A stretch of 27,589 bases of DNA from an uncultured Collinsella sp. (GTDB lineage: Bacteria; Actinomycetota; Coriobacteriia; Coriobacteriales; Coriobacteriaceae): the NCBI GenBank assembly GCA_900552735.1, contig USBA01000004.1, positions 1 through 27,589 of the forward strand, written 5' to 3'. The notes beneath the pieces were generated by a model that made no database searches, had not been told where the DNA came from, and worked only from the letters and a program-made list of their open reading frames with translations. Below, one piece after another: positions 17,430 to 25,033 of this stretch (position 1 is the first letter of the stretch; the number at the start of each line of letters is the position of its first letter). The translations under genes were made by a program, and so were the position numbers.

Positions 17430-18263
17430 ATGGCAGGCCTGTTCAACATCCTTAAGGTCACCGTCAGCGAGGACAAGATCTGCGCGCATGTGCTGGTGAA
17501 CCCCGGCATGCCGCTCATGACCTCGGAGGATATCGAGGCCACGGCGCGCGTGTATTACCTGGTGCCGGCGATTGCCAAGCACCTGTGCCTGGGTGATTCC
17601 GGTCGCGAATTCCAGGACTGCATGGGCCAGACCGAGCTTTGCCACCTGCTTGAGCATGTGACGGTCGAGCTCATGAACGAGACCGGTCTTGCCGGTAGCA
17701 TCTCGTGCGGCCGCACGCGCGTAAGCGAGCACGACGAGCGCGTCTTTGAGGTTGAGCTTTCGTGCCCCGACGACGCGCTGGCCATCGGCGCGTTGTCTTC
17801 GGCCACCTTTATGATGGACTGGGCGTACCTGCACGCCGACCAGCCTGCCCCCGACGTGGAGGGTACGGTCGCGGGCCTGCGCAACCTGGTGCTGGGCATG
17901 CGCGCCGAGGCCGAGGGCAAGGATCCTCACGAGGCCGTCGCCGCTGCGAACGGCGAAGATGCTGCCGAGGACGAGGGCGCTGACGAGGGCGATGTGCCGG
18001 CCGACGCCGAGCCCGTTGCCGATGCGACCGCCGAGCCTGTTCCCACCGAGCCCCAGGGTGTCCCCAACTTTGACGACGAGCCCCAGGTGGCGATTGATAC
18101 CGAGGGCGCGGTTGCCGAGAGCCACGAGGCCTCCGCTGCCGTCTTTGGCGGTGCTGCGACGGTTCCGGCAGGGCCTGCGCATGAGGGCGGCCTGCCGCTC
18201 GTGGACGGCGCCGGCGAGGACCCGGGTGCCACGGTGGCCATGCCGGCTATGCCCCAAGAGTAG
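17430..18263 (+). CDS. stand-alone cyanophycin-synthetase N-domain-like protein
   Basis: Protein of 277 residues. Residues 1 to about 145 resemble the N-terminal domain of cyanophycin synthetase: ELCHLLEHVTVELMNETGL and SCGRTRVSEHDERVFEVEL match that domain's EHVALELQ, GRTR and VYQVVFEY pattern. The ATP-grasp and Mur-ligase-like domains that make cyanophycin are absent. H72, E75, H76 and E80 form an HxxEH motif that could bind a metal. The rest (about 150-277) is acidic, Ala/Glu/Asp/Pro-rich and probably disordered. The start has AGGGGAG just upstream, and it is likely co-transcribed with the CorC gene. Binding or cutting of a polypeptide is possible; no function can be claimed. Recognition rests on motif memory, not a search. 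Confidence 0.72.
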   Translation: MAGLFNILKVTVSEDKICAHVLVNPGMPLMTSEDIEATARVYYLVPAIAKHLCLGDSGREFQDCMGQTELCHLLEHVTVELMNETGLAGSISCGRTRVSEHDERVFEVELSCPDDALAIGALSSATFMMDWAYLHADQPAPDVEGTVAGLRNLVLGMRAEAEGKDPHEAVAAANGEDAAEDEGADEGDVPADAEPVADATAEPVPTEPQGVPNFDDEPQVAIDTEGAVAESHEASAAVFGGAATVPAGPAHEGGLPLVDGAGEDPGATVAMPAMPQE

Positions 18264-18342
18264 GCCTACGCGTTTATCACCATCACGTACCTGCGCCTTT
18301 GCCGTACGCAGATGAGCGGAGCGGCAAGTGATGCGCTGCGGG

Positions 18343-18348
18343 TATAAT
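18343..18348 (+). promoter_or_regulatory. -10 box of the ytxH-type operon
   Basis: A consensus TATAAT preceded by TGCGGG, 52 bases before the YtxH start codon. No clear -35 box is visible. It shows that the YtxH/PRC pair probably has its own promoter, apart from the CorC operon. Confidence 0.6.
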
Positions 18349-18399
18349 GGACAGCATTCAAACGGTGGGCACCGACGTGCCCGCAGGAGAGGAATGATC

Positions 18400-18789
18400 A
18401 TGGGTAAGACTTTCAGCTTTGTCTCCGGCGCACTTTTTGGTGCCGCTGCCGGCGCTATTGTCGGCGTTGCTCTGGCCCCGCGCTCGGGCGCCGAGACCCG
18501 CGCCATGGCTGCCGATATCGCCAACGACGCCTGGGACAATATGCGCGACACCTACGAGCACAGCGCCGAGGAGGCCCGCGCTGCGGTCAACGATTTTGGC
18601 CCGATGGTCGATGCCAAGACCGACGACCTGCGCGCTAAGGTTGACCTGGCCCGCGAGCGCATGGACCAGCTGCGCAAGCAGCTCAACGATGCCATCTCGG
18701 GTGGCAACGTGACGCCCGCCGCCGACGTCGTGGTCGAGAACGCCGTCGAGGCTGATACCGAGGCTGCGGAGCCCTCGACCGAGGCATAA
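18400..18789 (+). CDS. YtxH-domain small membrane protein
   Basis: Small protein of 129 residues. An N-terminal glycine-zipper membrane segment (GALFGAAAGAIVGVALAP, about 10-27) is followed by the RSG motif and an amphipathic helical stretch (about 35-105) rich in Ala, Asp, Arg and Lys, then an acidic tail. This is the YtxH/general stress protein layout. ATG 18400 is chosen over 18394 because AGGAGAGG (18385-18392) is correctly spaced for it. Its stop codon overlaps the start codon of the next gene (TAATG), so the two proteins are translationally coupled. The family is linked to envelope stress; function unknown. Confidence 0.9.
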   Translation: MGKTFSFVSGALFGAAAGAIVGVALAPRSGAETRAMAADIANDAWDNMRDTYEHSAEEARAAVNDFGPMVDAKTDDLRAKVDLARERMDQLRKQLNDAISGGNVTPAADVVVENAVEADTEAAEPSTEA

Positions 18790-19544
18790 TGCGCGCCGGG
18801 GATTTTGTCGGCGCCAAGATCTATCGCAAGCCTACCGAGGACAAGCGCATCAAAAAGGACGGCACGCCGCGCAGCCCTAAAAAGCTCGGAAAGATTCACT
18901 TTCCGGTCTTTACCCCGGGCGGTACGCGCGTGGTCGGCTTTATGGTCCGCCAGTCCGATATCGCGGGCATGATCGAGCGTCCCGACCGATTCGTAGCGCT
19001 CGACGCCATTGGTGTCTACGAGGGTGCCATCGCGGTTGACGACGTCAAGGGCACCTACGATGCCGCTGCGGCCAAGCGTCTCGACATCAACCTGGACGAT
19101 TGCATCATCTGGGTCGGTATGGACGTGCGTACGGAATCGGGCGATGTCGTGGGCTATTGTTCGGACGTGGAGTTCAAGCCGCGCTCGGGCATCGTCCAGA
19201 TGTTCTATGTGACCGCCGGTGCCGCTTCGAGCGTGCTGGTCGGTGACACGCAGGTGCCGCCGACGATGCTGCGCGGCTACGAGAACGGCGCGATGATCGT
19301 TTCGGACGAGGTCAAGGCGCTCGGGTATTCGGGCGGCGCCGCTGCAAAGGCTGCCGAGGCCAGTGTCGTGGTGGGCGATAAGGTCAAAAAGGGCGCCAAG
19401 GTGCTCGACGACAAGGGATCGGTTGCCGTGGACAAGGGCAGTCGAGCACTGGGCAAGCAGCTCGGCAAGACGCGCGGCATGTTCAAGGCCTTTAAGGACG
19501 AATACCAAAAGGCGAGCGGAGGCTCGTCAAAAGCTACAAAATAG
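18789..19544 (+). CDS. PRC-barrel domain protein
   Basis: Soluble protein of 251 residues. The central part has PRC-barrel features: GAKIYRKP near the start and DVVGYCSDVEFKPRSGIVQM at about 118-137, the typical pattern of a Gly-rich turn followed by a hydrophobic strand. The C-terminal 70 residues are Lys/Ala-rich (VVVGDKVKKGAKVLDDKGSV) and probably helical or disordered. The ATG overlaps the previous stop codon by one base. PRC-barrel domains act as small binding modules for RNA, proteins or metal-transport regulation. A second PRC gene, fused to an MgtE-like protein, lies at 21352, which hints at a shared role. Confidence 0.82.
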   Translation: MRAGDFVGAKIYRKPTEDKRIKKDGTPRSPKKLGKIHFPVFTPGGTRVVGFMVRQSDIAGMIERPDRFVALDAIGVYEGAIAVDDVKGTYDAAAAKRLDINLDDCIIWVGMDVRTESGDVVGYCSDVEFKPRSGIVQMFYVTAGAASSVLVGDTQVPPTMLRGYENGAMIVSDEVKALGYSGGAAAKAAEASVVVGDKVKKGAKVLDDKGSVAVDKGSRALGKQLGKTRGMFKAFKDEYQKASGGSSKATK

Positions 19545-19565
19545 CGACGTACCAAATGATGGGAG

Positions 19566-19599
19566 GCAAGCCGGAGACCTGTTGCTCCGGCTTGCTGTG
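19566..19599 (+). terminator. terminator hairpin after the PRC-barrel gene
   Basis: GCAAGCCGGAG (19566-19576) pairs perfectly with CTCCGGCTTGC (19585-19595), loop of 8. Only a broken T-run (TGTGTTT) follows, so termination may be partial. Confidence 0.65.
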
Positions 19600-19616
19600 T
19601 TTATGGGGGAGGGCAC

Positions 19617-21023
19617 ATGCGCCAAAACGGATCCAACTTAAACGGGCGTTCGGGTGCGCGTCCGACGGCGCGCCGCGACCTGGGGCAGCTGCCCAGCGGT
19701 CAGCGCAAGCGTCACCGTAAACCCGGCGCGATGTATCTCAACCATAGCCGCGGCTTTAGCGACCGCAGCGCTCGCATCGGCAACAGCCGCACGCCCCGTC
19801 GTTCGTCTCGCCTGCCCTATGCGCTCATTGCCGTGGGCTGTGCGCTCGTGCTGTTTATCGCTGCCGTCGTGGGCTACGTCAACCGCAGTGTGGACGTGGA
19901 GCTCAACGGCCAGAAGACCGCGGTGCGCGTGGGCTCTACGCTGCAGAATCTCATCGACGACCAGGAGTTGACTGACACCTACGACGCAGGCGACCTGCTG
20001 GCCGTCGATGACAGCGTGCTCAAGCGCCATGGGGGCGAAAAACTGTCGGTGAAGGTCGACGGCAAGCGCGTGAAACAGGGCAAATGGGATAGCCGCGAAC
20101 TTGAGGGCGGCGAGAAGGTGACGGTCAAGGATGGTCGTAACACCTACGAGAAGCACGAGGTTCAGGCTGCGGTTATCGAGCCCAAGCTCAAGGTCGAGGG
20201 TACGGGCGCTATCGAGTATGTGCAGACGTGGGGTGTCCAGGGCCGCTCCGAGGTGTGGGTTGGTGAGCAGTCGGGCAAGACGCAAGACCGCGGCGAGGTT
20301 GTGCCCGCCACCGATTGCGTTGTTGCGTGCGCCAGCGTGGCGCCCAAGGGCAACAAAAAGTACGTGGCGCTGACGTTTGACGAGGGTCCGAGCGGCGCCA
20401 CCAAACAGATCTTGCAGGTGCTCAAGGAAAAGGGCGTCACCGCGACGTTCTTCCTTTCGGGCGATGCGGCCGAGGCCTCGCCTGCCACGGCCAAGGCGAT
20501 TGCCGATGCCGGGTGCGAGATCGGATCCAACAGCTACAGCGACGATTCGCTCAAGGGTCAGGACCGTGAGGCGGTACGCGAACAGATCACGAAAGGCACC
20601 GATGCGATTAAGTCGGCGACCGGCGTGAAGACGATGCTGCTGCGTGCTCCCTACGCTGCCTTTGACGAGCAAAACTGGATTGATGCGATGGACGTGGTCT
20701 CCGCCGTGGTCTCGTGGAATATCGACTCGGGCGACTGGCTACTCAACGGTGCCGACGAGCAGGTCTCGACGGTGCTCGATTCGGTGACGCCGGGCAATAT
20801 CGTGCTGCTCACCGATAGAGACGAATGCGCCGAGCAGACGCTCGAGGCGCTGCCGCAGATTATCGACGGCCTCATTGCCGACGGCTACAAGATCGTGACG
20901 CTCAGCGACCTGGTCAAGACGGACACGGCATTGAGCAAAAAGCTCACCTCGCTGACGAAGGCCACCATGCCCAAGGACGCCGTGTTCCCCCAACTTGCCG
21001 AGGACAACGACACCACAGAGTAG
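19617..21023 (+). CDS. polysaccharide deacetylase-like protein with degenerate active site
   Basis: Membrane-anchored protein of 468 residues. A basic cytoplasmic N-terminus (1-66) leads to one helix (67-88) and a DUF348-like small beta domain (about 91-155). The NodB-homology domain runs from about 248 to 440. In active enzymes the motifs are TFDDGP, HSxxH, RxPYG and a later LLHD. Here they read TFDEGP (253-258), NSYSD (305-309), RAPYA (343-347) and LLTD (397-400). The metal-binding His residues and the catalytic His are all replaced, so deacetylation is unlikely. The fold may instead bind glycans. The ATG has GGGGAGG just upstream. Confidence 0.88.
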   Translation: MRQNGSNLNGRSGARPTARRDLGQLPSGQRKRHRKPGAMYLNHSRGFSDRSARIGNSRTPRRSSRLPYALIAVGCALVLFIAAVVGYVNRSVDVELNGQKTAVRVGSTLQNLIDDQELTDTYDAGDLLAVDDSVLKRHGGEKLSVKVDGKRVKQGKWDSRELEGGEKVTVKDGRNTYEKHEVQAAVIEPKLKVEGTGAIEYVQTWGVQGRSEVWVGEQSGKTQDRGEVVPATDCVVACASVAPKGNKKYVALTFDEGPSGATKQILQVLKEKGVTATFFLSGDAAEASPATAKAIADAGCEIGSNSYSDDSLKGQDREAVREQITKGTDAIKSATGVKTMLLRAPYAAFDEQNWIDAMDVVSAVVSWNIDSGDWLLNGADEQVSTVLDSVTPGNIVLLTDRDECAEQTLEALPQIIDGLIADGYKIVTLSDLVKTDTALSKKLTSLTKATMPKDAVFPQLAEDNDTTE

Positions 21024-21060
21024 TCATTGGGTAGTCGTTTAAGAACGTCCCCAACGGCTA
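21021..21060. repeat. family B repeat, end fragment
   Basis: TCGTTTAAGAACGTCCCCAA and surrounding TAGTCATT and CGGCTA match the right arm of family B copy 1. The partner arm is missing. The deacetylase-like gene's stop codon lies at its left edge. Confidence 0.65.
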
Positions 21061-21351
21061 TGTCACGGATGCGTTAGCGTTTGGTATGCCTGCAATGTGC
21101 AGCGCATAAATTCGGTGCCGCGGGGCGATGCTGATGCTATAGTTACTGCGGTTAATGAGGGTCAAGAGAAAGGTTACAGGTGAAATCCAAACCTCGACCA
21201 TACAGTCGATGACCCCATGCAGGTGCTTTCTGCGCATGCACGGGGTGTAAGCGTCGAGCGGCGTGCCGCCCGCGCATGCGTATACATATCCAGAAGCCCC
21301 CGGACGCCGCACGCGCGGCCGCGTCCGGGGGAATAATGATGGGGAGCACCA
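21061..21351 (+). promoter_or_regulatory. structured leader before the MgtE-like gene
   Basis: About 290 bases without a gene but with several stems. TATAGT near 21136-21141 may be a -10 box. A hairpin at about 21211-21242 pairs CCCC and TGCA blocks. A perfect 11-bp stem (21297-21307 with 21321-21331) ends just before the ribosome binding site GGGGAG and the TTG start. It has no T-run after it, so it could mask the start region. I could not match it to the M-box or another known riboswitch class. A metal-sensing leader is an inference from the downstream gene. Confidence 0.4.
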
Positions 21352-23196
21352 TTGAATTATCTGAGTGAGATGCTCAAATTGCCGGTCTTGGACGTCGACG
21401 GCGAAAAGCTCGGCGTTGTCAACGATTTTGGTATTGCTACCGGCGAAGTTTTTCCGCACGTGACGTCGCTCGCGTTCCGTGGACCCGGCAAGACGCCGTT
21501 TATGATCAGCTGGCGCAAATGGGTCGACCGTATCGACGAGACGGGCGTACACCTTAAGACGTCGGCCACCGAAATCCGTTTTTCGTACCTGCAGCCGACC
21601 GAACTCCTGCTTGCCCGCGACGTGCTCAACAAGCAGATTGTCGACACGCAGGGCATGAAGGTCGTGCGCGTAAACGACATCAAGTTTTCCATGTCGGGCG
21701 AAAACCAGCTGCGCCTGCTGGGCGCCGAGGTCGGTGCTCGCGGTCTGCTACGCGCCATCAGCCCCGCGCTCGAGCATATCGTCGAAGGCTTTATGAAGCA
21801 CCTGGGCAAGCCGCTCAGTGAGGACATCATCGCTTGGTCCTACATGGACCTGCTCGACCGCTCGACCAAGAACATTCAACTCTCGGTGTCGCATAAGACG
21901 CTCGGCGAGCTGCACCCTGCCGACATCGCCGACATTATCGAGCAGCTCGACCCGCGCCTACGTGCGCAGGTGTTTGCGCAGCTCGATACTGCCCAGGCCG
22001 CCGAGGCCATCTCGGAGTTCGATGACGACGAGCTTATGACCGAGATGCTCGAGGGCCTGTCCGACACCGACGCATCGTCGATGCTGGCCATGATGGACCC
22101 GGACGACGCCGCCGATCTGATCGACGAGCTCGATTACGAGAAGGCCGAGAAGCTCCTGCGCCTGATGGGCGTCAAGGAGGAGAAGGCGATTCGTAACCTG
22201 CTGGGGTATGAGGACAACACCGCCGGCCGCATCATGACCTCGGAGTTTGTCTCCCTGCCCGCCACGGCAACGGTCGGTGACGCCATCGAGGCGATTCGCG
22301 AGCTCGACGAGGACTTCGAGAGCGTCTACTACGTCTATACCGAGGATCCGAGCGGCATGCTGACCGGCGTGCTTTCGCTGCGCACGCTGATCGTAGCCGA
22401 CCGCGACGCCACGCTGGGTCAGCTGGCCTATCGCGACCTGGTCTATGTGTCGCCCGACGAGGACCAGGAAGACGTGACGGACGAGATGACCAAGTACGAC
22501 CTGGTTGCCATCCCTGTCTGCGACGAGAACCGTCATATCCTGGGTATCGTGACCTTCGACGACGCCATGGACGTTATCGCTGAGGAGCATCAGGAGGACC
22601 TGCAGATCGCCGGTGTCGGCTCGGGCGATAGCGCGTCGGACGACTCGACGAACGTGCTCAGCTGGTTCGTGCATCGCCAGTACTGGGTTGTTGTATGGGG
22701 CATCGCGTCGTGCATCATGGCGACCGTGCTGGGAACGGCGCTCGGCTCCGCGCATCTGGTGGTGTTCCCCATGTGCGCCATGCCGCTCGTGCTGCTGGCG
22801 GCCTCGCGCATGGTGTCGTTCGTCAAGAACTACTTCCTCGAGTACGACGGCCACGACGACGAGCCCAAACCGTACCTGGGATTCTTCTTCCAGAGCACGG
22901 GCATGGGCCTGATCCTTTCGCTCGTGACTTACCTGTGCGCGCAGCTGGTACGCACCGCCGCGTTCCCCGATGCCTCCATGTTCGAGGAGCAGCTCTTTAC
23001 CGGATGCTTTAACATTGCGGCTATCATCTGCCTGGTTAGCAACATGAGTGCCGTGATTTACCTGATGGTGCTGTTCTGGCGCGACGAGCACGACCTCAAT
23101 ACGTCGGGTACCGCCATGAACGTCATTGCCGTCATGATTTCGTGCGTGGCGTACTGCACCGCTGCGGTGCTGCTCACCGTGTCGGTCATGGGATAG
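21352..23196 (+). CDS. PRC-barrel/MgtE_N/CBS membrane protein, MgtE-like
   Basis: Protein of 614 residues. PRC-barrel-type segments occupy about 1-155 (LPVLDVDGEKLGVV and a second copy near VDTQGMKVVRVND). The MgtE N-terminal helical superhelix follows (about 180-285; LHPADIADIIEQLDP, MMDPDDAADLIDELD). The CBS pair is at about 290-425 (AGRIMTSEF, DLVAIPVCDENRHILGIVTFDDA). The C-terminal 165 residues hold about five membrane segments, but I see no GGNAGSQ motif of true MgtE channels. The start is TTG at 21352 (GGGGAG at 21341-21346; upstream frame closed by TGA); ATG 21370 is an alternative. Magnesium sensing is likely; transport is uncertain. Confidence 0.87.
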   Translation: MNYLSEMLKLPVLDVDGEKLGVVNDFGIATGEVFPHVTSLAFRGPGKTPFMISWRKWVDRIDETGVHLKTSATEIRFSYLQPTELLLARDVLNKQIVDTQGMKVVRVNDIKFSMSGENQLRLLGAEVGARGLLRAISPALEHIVEGFMKHLGKPLSEDIIAWSYMDLLDRSTKNIQLSVSHKTLGELHPADIADIIEQLDPRLRAQVFAQLDTAQAAEAISEFDDDELMTEMLEGLSDTDASSMLAMMDPDDAADLIDELDYEKAEKLLRLMGVKEEKAIRNLLGYEDNTAGRIMTSEFVSLPATATVGDAIEAIRELDEDFESVYYVYTEDPSGMLTGVLSLRTLIVADRDATLGQLAYRDLVYVSPDEDQEDVTDEMTKYDLVAIPVCDENRHILGIVTFDDAMDVIAEEHQEDLQIAGVGSGDSASDDSTNVLSWFVHRQYWVVVWGIASCIMATVLGTALGSAHLVVFPMCAMPLVLLAASRMVSFVKNYFLEYDGHDDEPKPYLGFFFQSTGMGLILSLVTYLCAQLVRTAAFPDASMFEEQLFTGCFNIAAIICLVSNMSAVIYLMVLFWRDEHDLNTSGTAMNVIAVMISCVAYCTAAVLLTVSVMG

Positions 23197-23204
23197 GTGG
23201 TCGC

Positions 23205-24467
23205 GTGCAAAACACGAAGCAAAAGCCGAGCACCAGGCAAAAGCTAACCATTGCGGCCATCTTTGGCGCCATGGGGCCCGGTCTGCTGGCGGCGCTTTCG
23301 GGCAATGACGCCGGCGGCATCGCCACGTATTCCAGCGCGGGCGCCAGCTATGGCTACAAGATGCTCTGGATGCTTCCCGTCATGACCGTGCTGCTTATCG
23401 TGACGCAGGAGACCGCGGCACGCTGCGGTTGCGTCACGGGTAAGGGCTTGGCGTCGCTCATCCGCGAACGCTTTGGCGTGCGTAAGAGCGTGCTGGCCAT
23501 GGCGGCGCTGTTGATCGCCAACACCGCTGTGACCATCTCGGAGTTCGCGGGTATCGCGAGCGGCCTTGCCCTGTTTGGCGTTCCGGCGAGCATCTCGGTG
23601 CCGCTCGTGGCGCTGCTGGTGTGGATGCTTACCATGTCGGGTAGTTTCCAGCGCATCGAGAAGATTCTGCTGCTGGTAAGCTGCGTCTTCGTGACCTATA
23701 TTGTCGCCGCGTTTATGGCTGGCCCCAACTGGGGTGAGGTCGCGGTCGACCTGGTCGTGCCTAACATTCAAAATGACCCCAGCTACGTGTCGCTCGTGGT
23801 CGCAACGATCGGTACCACCATCGCGCCGTGGATGATTTTCTTGGCGCAGAACAACGTGGTCGATAAGAACGCGGGCGAGGACGACATCGTGCTGCAGCGT
23901 ATTGATACCGTGAGCGGCTCGATCGCTGCTGATATCATTGCGGGCTTCATTATCATCACGACCGGTACGGTGCTGTTCCCGGCGGGTATTCAGATTAGCG
24001 ATGCCGCCGATGCTGCCCGCGCGCTGGAGCCTATTGCGGGTCAGTGGTCCACGGTACTGTTTGCCTCGGGCCTGGTCGCGGCGAGCTTCTTGGCCGCCTG
24101 CGTGCTGCCGGGCGTTACGTCGAGCGCTATCTGCGAGGCATTTGGCTGGGAGCGCGGTGCCGACCGCAGCTGGGACGAGGCCCCGGTTTACCGCGGCATC
24201 ATTACGGCCATCATCGGTATCTCTGCCGTGCTGGTGCTTATGCCCGGCGTCGATCTGTTCCAGATTATGATGACCTCACAGGTCATCAATGGCGTGCTAC
24301 TGCCCGTGGTTCTGGTGTTCCAGGTGGTTATCGCCGCCGACCGTCACATCATGGGTGCCAACCGCAATGGCCGCGTGTGGAACGTGCTCACTTGGGCGAC
24401 TATCGCCGTGATTACGGTGCTGACAGTCGTCATGTTTGTGCTGCAAGCGATGGGCTACAGCGCTTAA
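23205..24467 (+). CDS. NRAMP-family divalent metal transporter, magnesium-type (NRMT-like)
   Basis: Membrane transporter of 420 residues with about eleven hydrophobic segments. Helix 1 reads GPGLLAALSGNDAGGIATY where classic NRAMP transporters have DPGN: the Asp is kept (D35), the Pro is Ala and the Asn is Gly (G38). Helix 6 reads IAPWMIF where the classic motif is MPH: the metal-binding Met is Ala (A207) and the His is Trp (W209). This loss of the soft ligand fits the NRAMP-related magnesium transporters described from coriobacteria such as Eggerthella lenta. The GTG start, 8 bases after the MgtE-like gene, follows AGGTGG. A strong terminator ends the operon. Confidence 0.87.
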   Translation: MQNTKQKPSTRQKLTIAAIFGAMGPGLLAALSGNDAGGIATYSSAGASYGYKMLWMLPVMTVLLIVTQETAARCGCVTGKGLASLIRERFGVRKSVLAMAALLIANTAVTISEFAGIASGLALFGVPASISVPLVALLVWMLTMSGSFQRIEKILLLVSCVFVTYIVAAFMAGPNWGEVAVDLVVPNIQNDPSYVSLVVATIGTTIAPWMIFLAQNNVVDKNAGEDDIVLQRIDTVSGSIAADIIAGFIIITTGTVLFPAGIQISDAADAARALEPIAGQWSTVLFASGLVAASFLAACVLPGVTSSAICEAFGWERGADRSWDEAPVYRGIITAIIGISAVLVLMPGVDLFQIMMTSQVINGVLLPVVLVFQVVIAADRHIMGANRNGRVWNVLTWATIAVITVLTVVMFVLQAMGYSA

Positions 24468-24485
24468 CGCCCACTTTTGCTTCCG

Positions 24486-24520
24486 AACAGGCCGCAGCGA
24501 TGGGCTGCGGCCTGTTTTTT
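24486..24520 (+). terminator. intrinsic terminator after the NRAMP-type gene
   Basis: AACAGGCCGCAG (24486-24497) pairs perfectly with CTGCGGCCTGTT (24505-24516), followed by TTTT. It ends the MgtE-like/NRAMP operon. Confidence 0.93.
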
Positions 24521-24550
24521 GTCTGCTATAGGGTGTTAGTTATATAGCAA

Positions 24551-24778
24551 TGGACAAAAAATGCCAAATATGAGTACTGTTGCTAAGTGAATAGCATTTA
24601 CATCCTAAAAGATAATGAACATAGCCTTTAGTATGTTCATTAAAATTGGCTCCAATACGCCTTAAACCAGTCAGGTTGGCTGCTTTAGGGGGTTGTAGGG
24701 GTCGCTCGGACGTCATTTTGGGTGGTTTTGCCTGCTACTAAAATGGTAACAGTACTCATATTTGCCCTTTTTTGCCCA
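24551..24778. repeat. AT-rich MITE-like inverted repeat element
   Basis: Imperfect terminal arms of about 45 bp contain a perfect 16-bp core, AAATATGAGTACTGTT (24566-24581) and its complement (24748-24763), flanked by A-rich/T-rich parts. Inside lies a second perfect 11-bp stem, TAATGAACATA (24613-24623) with TATGTTCATTA (24632-24642). It is much more AT-rich than its surroundings and carries no gene. It looks like a non-autonomous mobile element; target duplications were not seen. Confidence 0.6.
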
Positions 24779-24804
24779 CGACCCCTTGGTATGTTGTTAT
24801 AAAA

Positions 24805-24845
24805 CCGCCCCTGGACTGGAATTGACAGCCCAGGGGCGGCTTTCG
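24805..24845. terminator. GC-rich hairpin with weak T-run
   Basis: CCGCCCCTGG (24805-24814) pairs perfectly with CCAGGGGCGG (24830-24839), with AAAA before and CTTTC after. It may be a weak terminator, or part of a repeat; no gene lies just upstream. Confidence 0.45.
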
Positions 24846-24858
24846 CTTGTCGCAGGAG

Positions 24859-24905
24859 TGTCCTGTCCCCAGGTGCCGGCATAAAAGGAACGTCCCTAAC
24901 TGCCG
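24859..24905. repeat. family B repeat, internal fragment
   Basis: GTGCCGGCATAAAAGGAACG and TCCCTAACTGCCG match the middle of family B copies 1 and 2. It stops where the G-run begins, so coriobacterial sequence reaches at least to this point. Confidence 0.7.
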
Positions 24906-24906
24906 C

Positions 24907-24960
<54 letters not shown>

Positions 24961-25033
24961 GCCTCCGCTTCCCGTCAGCTGCCGCTCCCCCGGGTACCCG
25001 GCCACATTCTGCCGGGAAAAGCTGCGCCCCACG

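Noticed and set aside
15990..18551. 853-codon open frame on the minus strand opposite CorC and the CphA-N-like gene
   Set aside because: It spans several good plus-strand genes and shows no protein family features; a shadow of GC-rich coding DNA.
21061..21351. M-box or cobalamin riboswitch
   Set aside because: GGTGAAATCC recalls part of a cobalamin element, but the remaining conserved boxes are not visible, and the M-box signatures are missing.
21339..21368. Short ATG frame just before the MgtE-like gene
   Set aside because: It stops after nine codons; the TTG at 21352 with GGGGAG upstream explains the region better.
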